The notes below the pieces were generated by a model, which saw only the letters and a program-made list of their open reading frames with translations, had not been told where the DNA came from and did no database searches. From Alphaproteobacteria bacterium (lineage in GTDB: Bacteria; Pseudomonadota; Alphaproteobacteria; JANQMY01), in the NCBI GenBank assembly GCA_028289425.1, contig JANQPL010000007.1:1-64000 (forward strand): a stretch of 64,000 nucleotides of DNA, given 5' to 3'. The position numbers and the translations under genes were made by a program. Positions 35,993 through 44,402 of the stretch are shown here, piece by piece. The number at the start of each line of letters is the position of its first letter. Position 1 is the stretch's first letter.

Positions 35993-36483
35993 TCCGCCTG
36001 GGTGCCACCTAAGATGCGATCGATTTCCGATCTGAATTTTTCCGGGTAGGTCTCGGAAAAATTCGACCAAAACCATGTGCCGCCTTTTGTTCCCATGATC
36101 CGTTTGACCAGATTGACCCCTTGCGTGTTCCACGCTTCCGGTGCGAATTCGGTCACCAGGGTTTGTGTGTACAGATCCACCATGGAGTCCGTCACGTTGA
36201 GCAGCATCATGCGATAGCGCAGTCTTTCCATGTCCGTCAGGCTGTCCGGATCGGAATTACCCTTGTAGAAAAGATCCGCAATTTCCGGCGACGAAAAAAT
36301 GCTTGCGCGCACATCATGCATGGTGGTGTTGCTTCGGTTGATGGCTTCCGCTTGTGCTGCGAGCGTGTTTTGTTTGAGCTGGATCGTGTTCTGCCGAATT
36401 TGCACGGCCAGATACGCCAAGGTCGCGATAACGCCAAAGGCGCCAATGGCTTCCGAAATTGCCCCAATCGCCGCCCAATTCAT
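35989..36483 (-). CDS. hypothetical membrane-anchored protein
   Basis: A 164-residue protein with one N-terminal helix (AIGAFGVIATLAYLAVQIRQN) followed by TIQLKQNTLAAQAEAINRSNTTMHDVRASIF. The arrangement matches the 29990 protein (helix, RQNT, then a helical domain), so both belong to one widespread uncharacterised family. It ends a few bases inside the stop region of the convergent tetR gene. Four bases separate it from the GST-like gene upstream. Function unknown. Confidence 0.75.
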   Translation of the reverse strand: MNWAAIGAISEAIGAFGVIATLAYLAVQIRQNTIQLKQNTLAAQAEAINRSNTTMHDVRASIFSSPEIADLFYKGNSDPDSLTDMERLRYRMMLLNVTDSMVDLYTQTLVTEFAPEAWNTQGVNLVKRIMGTKGGTWFWSNFSETYPEKFRSEIDRILGGTQAD

Positions 36484-36486
36484 GCC

Positions 36487-37602
36487 CTAACCTCGAATGG
36501 TTTCGTATACCGCGATGGATCTGCCGAACGGCACGGTGTGGTCCGCATCATAGCCGCTATTGGGATTGTTGACGCGCAATAAGGGTTCCAAGCAGCCTTG
36601 ACCGTCAAGCAATTGCATCACTTGATCTTGCGCTGGCGGTGGCAACTCTTCAAAGCGCTCCTGCAGCTTTTCCAAGCACCACACCCGGTAACGCGAAGTG
36701 GGCACGTTTGTGTATTGGGCCCCTTGCAGGGTGACGCTGAAGGATTTTTGTTGTGCGCCCCAGGCTTGCGCATTGGCGCACAGGTTCTCCAGATGCGTTT
36801 CGCCGATTTCCTTCAGCAAAGGCAGCAAATCGTCCGGCACGCCTGAGACATAGCCTCCTGCCACCTTTGACGCTTTTGCGTTCCACATGCGGTACACCCA
36901 TTCCATCACACCGGGCGCGGTTTCGCGCATGATGACGGCGGGCACGGGATCCATGGAAAAATGCCGGAACAGGGGACCCATCAGGCCGATATCGGCCAAT
37001 GTGGGGGTGGCGCCGAAGACAAAGGGGCGGTCTTCGAAGACCGGTGTCAGGATCTTCAGCAGGCGGAGATAGGCCTGCTCCACATGGTCCCAGGTTTCTT
37101 TTGTGACGCCGTCATTGGCGACGAAGTTTAAATGCTGGCGGCGCTCGGTGCGCATGCGCAGAAGCCAGCGTGGCGCCGGCACATTGACCCCGATTTCGTC
37201 CGTGATTTGCCGCCGCAGAAGTTTGGAACTGGTGGGATAGCTCCAACGATAGTGCATGGCCGGACGCCACATATATTCGTCGGCATAGTCTTCGATCAAA
37301 CGGCACAGATAGGCCTGCACCGGGTCGGGCGGCAGGATCGGGTGATCCGTATACTGTTCCTCATACCAATCGATGATGGGGCTTGAGTCCGTCATCCAAC
37401 GGCCGTCCGGCAGCTCCATGGCCGGCACCTGCAGTGCGCCCGTTTTTTGCGGAATTGTCTTTCCGAAATAGTCTGCGGTGGCAGGGCAATATTCGAAGGG
37501 GATTTCCTTGTACCGCAAATAGGCTTCAAGCTTTCCCGTGAAGTAAGAGACTTTAACCCCATAAACCTTTGGGAGCCCTTGCGTTCCGCTGTCGCTTACC
37601 AT
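36487..37602 (-). CDS. glutathione S-transferase family protein, extended
   Basis: A 371-residue protein with an N-terminal thioredoxin-like GST domain (KVYGVKVSYFTGKLEAYLRYKEIPFEY; GALQVPAMELPDGRWMTDSSPIIDWYE). A GST C-terminal helical domain includes FVFGATPTLADIGLMGPL. It is about 150 residues longer than ordinary GSTs, with a C-terminal part (WCLEKLQERFEELPPPAQDQVMQLLDG) of unknown role. The start at 37602 overlaps the end of the membrane-protein gene, so the pair is co-translated. Substrate unknown. Confidence 0.87.
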   Translation of the reverse strand: MVSDSGTQGLPKVYGVKVSYFTGKLEAYLRYKEIPFEYCPATADYFGKTIPQKTGALQVPAMELPDGRWMTDSSPIIDWYEEQYTDHPILPPDPVQAYLCRLIEDYADEYMWRPAMHYRWSYPTSSKLLRRQITDEIGVNVPAPRWLLRMRTERRQHLNFVANDGVTKETWDHVEQAYLRLLKILTPVFEDRPFVFGATPTLADIGLMGPLFRHFSMDPVPAVIMRETAPGVMEWVYRMWNAKASKVAGGYVSGVPDDLLPLLKEIGETHLENLCANAQAWGAQQKSFSVTLQGAQYTNVPTSRYRVWCLEKLQERFEELPPPAQDQVMQLLDGQGCLEPLLRVNNPNSGYDADHTVPFGRSIAVYETIRG

Positions 37603-37985
37603 CCCGTGTCTCCCATGAAATAGCGCGCCACATCGATGTAATCGAAGATTAGCGAAATGGTGATCACGCCCATGAACCAATAGAGATAGCGGCCCGCCCA
37701 ATTTTCCTTGGCGAAGGGGCGTCTTTGAGCGAGCAAATAAGGCAGCAAGGGCGTCCACGCGATGATGTGGGCCAAGCCCAATATCCGTGTATATCCGTAC
37801 ACGTTGTAAAGCGTGAGGATGATGACGATGTTGACGACCCACGCCAAGAATGCCCAGCGGGCGCGGCGGTCGAAATAGACGAACAGCAGGAGAAGCCAGT
37901 TTGAGGTGTCGATGACCCGGGTCCACCAATAGATCCATTGGGGGCCCTCGGCGATGCGGTCCACCAAATCGAATTGAATGTCCAT
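37596..37985 (-). CDS. small four-helix membrane protein
   Basis: A 129-residue protein with about four hydrophobic helices (WLLLLFVYF, WAFLAWVVNIVIILTLYNVYG, LGLAHIIAWTPLLPYLLA and YLYWFMGVITISLIFDYIDVA). Its gene overlaps the start of the downstream GST-like gene by seven bases, implying a functional or at least translational link. I do not recognise a named family. Confidence 0.78.
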   Translation of the reverse strand: MDIQFDLVDRIAEGPQWIYWWTRVIDTSNWLLLLFVYFDRRARWAFLAWVVNIVIILTLYNVYGYTRILGLAHIIAWTPLLPYLLAQRRPFAKENWAGRYLYWFMGVITISLIFDYIDVARYFMGDTGW

Positions 37986-38207
37986 TGCTGCGCCCCCGTC
38001 TTTATGTTTTTTCTTGGCTCAAATATGCACCTCCTGGCCGGGTACGGGAACTGCACTTGAACAAGAGGCTGCGCTTCTGTGTTGAATAAATAACAATCGC
38101 GACCGGTGTTGTAAAATCACGCCGCAGCGCAATCGTTCATTGTGTGCTTTGCCGTCGGAGCGCTATCATCCACCGACCAAGAAGAACCATCACAGGGCGG
38201 CTGGCGC
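37986..38207. other. divergent promoter region before SnoaL-like gene
   Basis: About 220 bases between divergent genes. TTGTAAAATCACGCC at 38109-38123 matches 14 of 15 bases with 42759-42773 before the CadC-like regulator. It could be a -10 element (TAAAAT) or a shared site. Nothing else stands out. Confidence 0.4.
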
Positions 38208-38663
38208 ATGGACATCACAGAGATTGCGGCCCGATTGGCCATTCAGGAACTCGCTAATCGGTACACGGATGCAATTCTTCGAAACGACCTGGAATGCTAC
38301 GCCGATTGCTGGTCGGAAAACGCAAGCTGGCACATTATGGGCCAGCATTTGCAGGGCCGCGAACAGATTGTCGGCTTCTACAAATCGTTGACGGAAGGCA
38401 CACTTCATGTGCGCCATCTGTCCCATTCGCCCATTCTCAGGGTCGACGGCGACCGGGCGACGGGCCGCTTTCAGGTTACCGAAACCGTCTGTCACAAGGA
38501 CGGCGCCGGATCGATCATCCTGGGTGTTTATGACGATGCCTACGCCAAGGAAGGCGATGTCTGGCGATTTGTGGAACGCAAGCTCGACATGATCTACCAC
38601 GGGCCCTTCCCCTTCGAGGCAGAGCGTTTCGCGCCGCTCGACGTTACCAATCACGGGTTTTGA
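38208..38663 (+). CDS. SnoaL-like / NTF2-fold protein
   Basis: A 151-residue protein of the SnoaL_4-type NTF2 fold. It has ELANRYTDAILRNDLECYADCWSENASWHIMG, which carries the Tyr-Asp and Trp of the cone pocket, then LHVRHLSHSPILRVDGDRATGRFQVTE. Family members include small ring hydroxylases, dehydratases and isomerases acting on aromatic or polyketide rings. It lies 50 bases before a PPOX-like gene on the same strand and is probably co-transcribed. The ATG at 38208 is preferred by family fit; the Shine-Dalgarno is weak. Confidence 0.88.
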   Translation: MDITEIAARLAIQELANRYTDAILRNDLECYADCWSENASWHIMGQHLQGREQIVGFYKSLTEGTLHVRHLSHSPILRVDGDRATGRFQVTETVCHKDGAGSIILGVYDDAYAKEGDVWRFVERKLDMIYHGPFPFEAERFAPLDVTNHGF

Positions 38664-38714
38664 TCATTGCGTGACAACCCAACACCTAACGAACGCCGAT
38701 CAAGAGGAAACATC

Positions 38715-39278
38715 ATGACCGAACAAGCCACCAATTATGACGACGTCAAACAATACCGCCTGGATCCGGAGCGCGAGAAAGAGCTTCTGCACACGGCGGG
38801 CGAATGCACATTCATTTGGGCGAACAAGGCGGGCCACCCCATTGGGGTCATCACCGCTTACGTGCCGGCCAAGGGCAAGATCTGGATGACGGCGACACGT
38901 GAGCGTGTACGGATCAAAGCCATCGCGCGGGATGGGCGTTCTTCCATCGTGATCACCAGCAAAGGCACCCCCATGGGCGGCGGCAAGACCGTGACCTACA
39001 AAGGACATACGGTCATTCACGACGACCCCGAAACCAAGCATTGGATGTACAATCTGCTGGCCCAAGGCATGGCGGCGGAAGGCCGGCAGGACGATGGCAA
39101 CCAGTTTACCTCGGGCCTTGATCCCGACATGTTTGTGCGCTTCTTGGATACGCCGGAGCGGATCGTGCTGGAATTCACGCCGGAAATGTCTATCCCGTTT
39201 GACGGCGACAAGATGGCCCAAGGCACAGCCCAGGCTTATGCGGAATTCGCCAAGCAAGATGCCGCGAAAGGCAGTTGA
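38715..39278 (+). CDS. pyridoxamine 5'-phosphate oxidase family (split-barrel) protein
   Basis: A 187-residue split-barrel protein. LHTAGECTFIWANKAGHPIGVITAYVPAKGKIWMTATRERVRIKAIARDGRSSIVITSKGTP is a typical FMN- or F420-binding barrel core. AAGAGGAAAC before the ATG at 38715 supports the start. It shares a message with the SnoaL-like gene upstream. Such pairs occur in catabolic clusters for cyclic compounds, but no substrate is visible. It converges on the methyltransferase gene with no gap between stops. Confidence 0.88.
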   Translation: MTEQATNYDDVKQYRLDPEREKELLHTAGECTFIWANKAGHPIGVITAYVPAKGKIWMTATRERVRIKAIARDGRSSIVITSKGTPMGGGKTVTYKGHTVIHDDPETKHWMYNLLAQGMAAEGRQDDGNQFTSGLDPDMFVRFLDTPERIVLEFTPEMSIPFDGDKMAQGTAQAYAEFAKQDAAKGS

Positions 39279-40109
39279 TTAAGAGGTCAGCGGCTTTCGC
39301 CCTTCGCACACCAAAAACTCGCCCGGGATTTCATAGCCTGTCGCCTGCTTGAAGGGTTCGATGGACGTCAAATATTCGGCGCGGGCCAATGCCTTGGTCT
39401 TGCAGTCAAAGCGGCTATAGGCAAGCGCCACCGGACCGCCGACGAAAGCGGCATCCGCTGCGGCGTTGGCGTTGGCATAGGGCAAGGTGGTGGCGATGCG
39501 TTCATCGCGCACATCGGAAAATCCGGCCTGCAGCATTTCGTCCGCCAGCATATCGCCCGTGCCCAGCCGGAAAAACAGCGGACACACTTCCGACTTCACG
39601 CGCGAATCCACGATGGGGAAAATCTCCGCCCAGCCGCAATTCTTCCGGGCCCCCCACACCGCAAAGACGGCGCGGCCGTTCGGCTTCAAGACACGGCGCA
39701 CTTCTTCGATCGCTTTTAGCGTGTCGGGGAAATACATGAGGCCCAAGGCGCAGGTAACCAAGTCGAACTGATTGTCTTCGAACATGTGAAGGTCTTCGGC
39801 GTCGGCGCGCACCGCGTCCACGTGATCAAGGCCGCGCTCCGCTGCCCGCTCATTGACGATTTCCACCATCGCTTCGGAGATGTCGGTTGCGGCCACGCGC
39901 CCCATGGGGCCCACCGCGTCGGCCAGAGGAAAGGTGACAAGCCCCGTGCCGCACGCAATGTCCAGGATGTGTTCGCCGGGGCGTGCGTCCGCCCGCTCGA
40001 TCAGGCGTGCTTGCACAAGCGCAAGGCTTTGCTGCCAGCCGTCTTCATAATGATCGGCGGCTTTGTCCCAGCCATAACGCTGTATGCGGCGTTGAAGTTC
40101 CGGTTTCAT
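39279..40109 (-). CDS. class I SAM-dependent methyltransferase
   Basis: A 276-residue methyltransferase with motif I ILDIACGTGLVTFPLA (about residue 45), DISEAMVEI, RADAEDLHMFEDNQFDLVTCALGLMYFPD, and post-motif RVLKPNGRAVFAVWG. The layout is the UbiE/ubiquinone-methylase-like subgroup acting on small molecules. AAGAAGG nine bases before the ATG at 40109 favours that start over GTG at 40118. It follows the OsmC gene by 14 bases and may share its operon. Substrate unknown. Confidence 0.9.
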   Translation of the reverse strand: MKPELQRRIQRYGWDKAADHYEDGWQQSLALVQARLIERADARPGEHILDIACGTGLVTFPLADAVGPMGRVAATDISEAMVEIVNERAAERGLDHVDAVRADAEDLHMFEDNQFDLVTCALGLMYFPDTLKAIEEVRRVLKPNGRAVFAVWGARKNCGWAEIFPIVDSRVKSEVCPLFFRLGTGDMLADEMLQAGFSDVRDERIATTLPYANANAAADAAFVGGPVALAYSRFDCKTKALARAEYLTSIEPFKQATGYEIPGEFLVCEGRKPLTS

Positions 40110-40123
40110 GACATACACCTTCT

Positions 40124-40642
40124 TTAAGCGATTTCTCCGACCACCAGAGTGGTAGTGATCGATTGTGGATTCTCAAGCGCGTCCATCAGTGGGCTGAACT
40201 TCATCGATGTGGCGACGATGTCGTCGATCACGTCTTTTGGTGCCGGCGTGTCCACATGGATCGCCAAGCGAATGTTTTCAAATCCAGGCACCACCGTGTC
40301 GCTTACGCCTAATTGGCCGCGGGCATCCACATCGGTTTCCACCGACACCTCGATGCGGTCGACGGGCACGCGCCGGCGCGCCGCCCACATTTTGATGCCC
40401 ATGGCAATGCAGCTCGTCAGGGCACTGCGAAAAACAGTACTTGGTGAGGGGCCGCCATCTTCACCGCCCATGGATTTGGGCACGTCGGCGATCATGGTGT
40501 GGCCTTTTTCGGTGACGCGGCAGGTGAGGCCGTCCTCGATCGTGGCCGTGTTGCTGTAAACCCGCTGACCGAAGGCGGGGCGCGCCGACACGGTGTCGGC
40601 CGCGCGCTCCAGGCGTTCTTTAATGGTTTCAGATTTTGCCAT
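40124..40642 (-). CDS. OsmC family protein
   Basis: A 172-residue OsmC/Ohr-fold protein, probably a cytosolic thiol-dependent hydroperoxide reductase or binding protein. Features are the Cys in LTSCIAMGIKMWAARRRVPVDRIEVSVETD, the long central helix, and the C-terminal SMKFSPLMDALENPQSITTTL. It is the middle gene of an apparent minus-strand run: OsmC, FMO-like oxidoreductase, OsmC, methyltransferase. A second OsmC gene lies at 41941. Reducing partner and peroxide are unknown. Confidence 0.9.
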   Translation of the reverse strand: MAKSETIKERLERAADTVSARPAFGQRVYSNTATIEDGLTCRVTEKGHTMIADVPKSMGGEDGGPSPSTVFRSALTSCIAMGIKMWAARRRVPVDRIEVSVETDVDARGQLGVSDTVVPGFENIRLAIHVDTPAPKDVIDDIVATSMKFSPLMDALENPQSITTTLVVGEIA

Positions 40643-40660
40643 GGCACTGTTCCTTCTGCG

Positions 40661-41911
40661 TCACGCCGCCCGGCTTCGGGCGTCGGCCAGATAGGATGAA
40701 AGATGTGCGGACAGGTCCCGCGCATCGTCGCCCACACCATCGATGAGGCTTGATTTGCGCCGACGCAGGAAGGGCAGTCCCAGCACGTAGACGCCCGGGC
40801 TGTCGACAACGCCACCTTGGTGGCGCAAGCGGCCTTTGCGGTCGAGCACCGGCAGGTCCAGCCAGGAATAATCGGGCCGAAACCCTGTCGCCCAGAGGAT
40901 CGTTTTGATGCCGGCGGTGTTGAGGTCCAGATCGAGCGCCGGTTCCGCGGGCAATTGCGTCGGACGCAGCCGGTAGGGTGATTCCAGGTCGCCTTCCATG
41001 CCGGCGTTGCAGGCCCAATTGTCGATTTCCTGAAGCAGGCGGTTCATTTTGAGATCCGCAAGGCTGCATACATTGTTCAGGGACCCGGAAAACTGAACCC
41101 GGTTATCCCGCAGCCCCATGACGCGGCCGCGAATATCCACACCGATACTCTGCAGGCTGTTGAGGCTGATGGTTTCGTGGGTGGTGCTGCCAATGAGTTG
41201 CAAGGACGGGACATTGCGGGCCCGGTTGACGTCATCGACCTCGGCAAGGCCCATGTCCAGAACGCCGGTCTTGTCCATCCACCATTTGATGTCGCGGCCG
41301 CGATAAGAGCGGGGCACGCGTACATGTTCGCCAACGGCCAGGGTGACCGGTCGGCCGGACAACTGAATTTCTTTCGCCAATTGCACGCCGGTGGCGGAGG
41401 CGCCGACCACCAGCACACCCCCTTTCGGCAAGGCGTTGGCGTTGCTGTAATCCAACGGGGTGATCGAATGAATGTGTTTGGGCAGCGCCTCGGCAAGACC
41501 GGGAACGTTGGCGATGTTGCAGGCGCCCGTGGCAATCACAATGGCGCGGCATTTCCAGTCGCCCTTATTGGTCGACACGCCATAGCCGTCACCGCGGCGG
41601 TAAACGCGGTGGACTTCCGTTTCAGGCTTCACCGGTGCCGCGATGTGATTGGCATAGGCGTCGAGAAAGCCGATGGTTTCCGGCATGGTGCGGAAACCGT
41701 CCGGATCTTCGCCCTCATACCCAAATCCGGGCAGGCGGCTTTGCCAGTTAGGGGTGAGAAGGCGCAGCGAGTCCCAGCGTTCGGTCCGCCAGCTATTGGC
41801 GACCTGTCCGCGTTCCAACAGAACGTGATCGATCGACATGTCGGTCAGGTAATGGCTCATGGCCAATCCGGCTTGGCCGGCCCCGAGAATGATGACGGTT
41901 GCTTGGCGCAT
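40661..41911 (-). CDS. flavin-containing monooxygenase-like FAD/NAD(P)-dependent oxidoreductase
   Basis: A 416-residue flavoprotein of the YUCCA/FMO-like class. The FAD-binding GAGQAGLAMSHYL lies at the N-terminus. The WRTERWDSLRLLTPNW region and a second Rossmann motif, VVGASATGVQLAKEI (about residue 170), bind NADPH. ILWATGFRPDYSWL is the conserved FMO ATG-type segment. It probably oxygenates a small nucleophilic or ketone substrate. It lies between two OsmC genes on the same strand (18 and 29 bases away), a recurrent arrangement that suggests peroxide by-product handling. Confidence 0.92.
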   Translation of the reverse strand: MRQATVIILGAGQAGLAMSHYLTDMSIDHVLLERGQVANSWRTERWDSLRLLTPNWQSRLPGFGYEGEDPDGFRTMPETIGFLDAYANHIAAPVKPETEVHRVYRRGDGYGVSTNKGDWKCRAIVIATGACNIANVPGLAEALPKHIHSITPLDYSNANALPKGGVLVVGASATGVQLAKEIQLSGRPVTLAVGEHVRVPRSYRGRDIKWWMDKTGVLDMGLAEVDDVNRARNVPSLQLIGSTTHETISLNSLQSIGVDIRGRVMGLRDNRVQFSGSLNNVCSLADLKMNRLLQEIDNWACNAGMEGDLESPYRLRPTQLPAEPALDLDLNTAGIKTILWATGFRPDYSWLDLPVLDRKGRLRHQGGVVDSPGVYVLGLPFLRRRKSSLIDGVGDDARDLSAHLSSYLADARSRAA

Positions 41912-41940
41912 GGGACTCGCTCCTCTTAATCGCCTACGGA

Positions 41941-42510
41941 CTATTTATTGACCGTCACGAAGACGTTGGTCGGGTTGGTCATGATGTCGAAGACCGCCGA
42001 CCGCTTCTGCGATTGGGCAACAAGGGCCGCGATATCGTCTTCGCTGGCGTCCGCATCGATGTCGAACTTCACACGCACAGCGCTGAAGCCATTACGCACA
42101 TCGGAGTCGATGCCCAAAATGCCGTGCAGGTTCATTTCGCCCTCAAGGGTCGCTTTGACCGAACGCAGTTTGATGCCCCGGTTCTCGGCAACCGTTGCAA
42201 CGCCCGCGGTCAGGCAGCCGGCCAAACCGGACAGCACCATTTCCACAGGGGTCGGCGCGGCATCCGGTGCGGCGAACACTTCCGGGTGATCCATTTCCGA
42301 CGTGAACGTCTTGGTGCGGGACTGCTCTTCGCCAAGTCCGAAGAAGCCGTTCATTTCGGTGCGGGTGTGCACGCCATCGATCCATTCGCTGGTCGCGCGG
42401 AACGTAAAGTCGGCGGCTTGGGGTGCCGCTTCCAGCGCTTCCCTTGCGTCAAGCAAAGCGCCTACATTCACGCCGTTCAATTGGGTGGTTTCTGTTTGGG
42501 GTGCAGTCAT
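41941..42510 (-). CDS. OsmC family protein
   Basis: A 189-residue OsmC-fold protein with the signature LSGLAGCLTAGVATVAENRGIKLRSVKATLEGEMNL containing the reactive Cys. A C-terminal domain reads AALVAQSQKRSAVFDIMTNPTNVFVTV. The ATG at 42510 is preferred to 42522 because GGAG lies seven bases upstream of it. It starts the minus-strand run that continues with the FMO-like gene and a second OsmC gene. Confidence 0.9.
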   Translation of the reverse strand: MTAPQTETTQLNGVNVGALLDAREALEAAPQAADFTFRATSEWIDGVHTRTEMNGFFGLGEEQSRTKTFTSEMDHPEVFAAPDAAPTPVEMVLSGLAGCLTAGVATVAENRGIKLRSVKATLEGEMNLHGILGIDSDVRNGFSAVRVKFDIDADASEDDIAALVAQSQKRSAVFDIMTNPTNVFVTVNK

Positions 42511-42773
42511 TTTGGTCTCCATCGTCTGGGGTTTGGGTGGTGTTTGTTGACGATGGATTAGGTAGGCCTTGAGGCCCGCTCTTGCTTGAAGAGTTCATGT
42601 AGAATTTATGGAGAATTCCGGGATTTCCCTTGATCAAGGCGGTCAAGGGTTTTATTACGCCCCGCCGGGCGATGCGATTTCTGGGCGCCGCCCGGTTGTG
42701 GGATTTGAAAGAATACCCATATGGGCGCTGTGGATTTTTTGATAACCCGCTGAAGTCATTGTAAAATCACACC
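42511..42773. other. divergent promoter region between osmC-like and CadC-like genes
   Basis: About 260 bases, AT-rich in parts. TTGTAAAATCACACC at 42759-42773 touches the CadC-like start codon and repeats the site at 38109. TTGATCAAGG at about 42631-42640 is near-palindromic. Both promoters presumably lie here. Confidence 0.4.
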
Positions 42774-44258
42774 ATGATCTATCGCTTTGCCACATTCGAA
42801 TATGATCGAAAGAAGGCGGAGCTCCGCCAGACGGGTGAACCCGTCCCGCTGGAACCCCAGGTCTTTGCCCTGCTGGGGTTTTTGATCGAACACCGGGACC
42901 GGGTGGTCCACCGGGACGAGATCATCGAGACCGTGTGGGGCGGACGCATCATTTCCGATTCCGTCGTGTCGAGCCGCATCAAAGCCGTACGCAAGGCGTT
43001 GGGCGACGACGGTAAGACCCAGGCCTTCATCAAAACCATCCATGGCACCGGCTTCCGATTTGTGCATGAGCTGTGCGATGCGCCGGCCGAACAATCCCTT
43101 GTCCCGCCGCCCGCGCCCCACAAGCCGGGAACTGTGTCGATGGTGGTGATGCCTTTCCGCCTGATTTCGACAGATCCGGCGCATCAGGTCTTGGCCGATG
43201 TGGTCCATGCGGATCTGACGACGCAGCTCGCCCGCGTCAAAGACTATGTGGTGATGTCTCGCAAGATCTCGTTGATGTATGCGGACAAACCCATTTCACC
43301 GACGGAGCTGAGCACACTGCTTGGGGTTTGCTACATTATCGAGGGCTCACTGCGCCCGAGCGGGGATATGCTTCGCTTGTCGGTGCACATCGTCGATGGG
43401 GAAACAGGCGGCACGATCGCGGCTCTTGAATTCGATCGGCCGACGGATGAATTGCTGGATTTGCAAAACACCATCATCGCCGAAATCGTCAATCATCTGG
43501 GGTCGGAAATTAATTTGGCAGAGGTCCGTCGCCTGGAACAGCGGGCAGGTGCGGACCCCACCGCCGTCGATCACACCAAATGGGCGTGGGTGATCACCGA
43601 GCAAGAAGGCTGGAACAAAACGGGCCTGGCCAAAGCCCTGTCGCGGCTGAAGCTTGCCATGGAAATCGATCCCGAATACGCACCCGCCATTGCGTCGTTT
43701 GCGCTGTTTCATGGTTTGGGTGTGCGGTTCCATATTCTCCAAGATGAAACCGGCGAAATTAAGCGCGATGTCATGACGTTGTCGGAACATGCGGTTGATC
43801 TCGACGGTTACTCTTCCGATGTGCTGGGGTATGTGGGTTGCGCCCTGTGCGATGTGGGCGAGGTGGATTCCGGCGTTCAGCATTTGTTACGCGCCATCAA
43901 AATCGACCCGTCCAACGGGCAGGCCCATGCGGCCTTGGGCTGGGGCCGGTTCCTGCAAGGGCGGTTTGACGAAGGCCTTAAACTGATGAGCGAGGCCATT
44001 CGCCTCAGCCCCACCTATCCCGGTCAGGCCTTTTGGCTTTATGGGCTCGCCAACGGCTATCTGTTGCACGGCGAATTGGATAACGCCGAAAGCATCCTGC
44101 AGGATGCGCTGCTGGTGGACCCCCAATTCAACGGCGCCTATCGCATGCTCGCGAAAATCTCCAAGCAGCGCGGCGATGTGGACTTGGCGAATTCCTATTA
44201 TCAAAAAGCAAAGGCCATCGAAGAGCGCCGAAGCCAAGCGCTGTCGGCGGCGTCCTGA
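42774..44258 (+). CDS. CadC-like winged-helix regulator with TPR C-terminus
   Basis: A 494-residue regulator. Residues about 1-100 form an OmpR/PhoB-type DNA-binding domain (EPQVFALLGFLIEHRDRVVHRDEIIETVWGGRIISDSVVSSRIKAVRKALGDDG). Residues about 118-245 resemble the TolB-N/adenylate-cyclase-associated domain (MVVMPFRLISTDPAHQVLADVVHADLTTQLARVKDY). TPR repeats follow (about 280-480; for example AHAALGWGRFLQGRFDEGLKLMSEAIRLSPTYPG). There is no transmembrane helix, unlike true CadC, so it should act in the cytosol, perhaps binding a protein partner through the TPRs. It stands alone. Targets are unknown. Confidence 0.9.
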   Translation: MIYRFATFEYDRKKAELRQTGEPVPLEPQVFALLGFLIEHRDRVVHRDEIIETVWGGRIISDSVVSSRIKAVRKALGDDGKTQAFIKTIHGTGFRFVHELCDAPAEQSLVPPPAPHKPGTVSMVVMPFRLISTDPAHQVLADVVHADLTTQLARVKDYVVMSRKISLMYADKPISPTELSTLLGVCYIIEGSLRPSGDMLRLSVHIVDGETGGTIAALEFDRPTDELLDLQNTIIAEIVNHLGSEINLAEVRRLEQRAGADPTAVDHTKWAWVITEQEGWNKTGLAKALSRLKLAMEIDPEYAPAIASFALFHGLGVRFHILQDETGEIKRDVMTLSEHAVDLDGYSSDVLGYVGCALCDVGEVDSGVQHLLRAIKIDPSNGQAHAALGWGRFLQGRFDEGLKLMSEAIRLSPTYPGQAFWLYGLANGYLLHGELDNAESILQDALLVDPQFNGAYRMLAKISKQRGDVDLANSYYQKAKAIEERRSQALSAAS

Positions 44259-44402
44259 CGGGTTTCTTCAGCATATTGCACAGCCATTCGTTTTTCGGGA
44301 AACCGGCAACACTGAATTTTCGTGATTACACCACAAGAATCGGAGCGCCACGCCGGGCGGTTCGTGATGTTGATCCCTGATCAAACAAGATTGGAGATCA
44401 CA

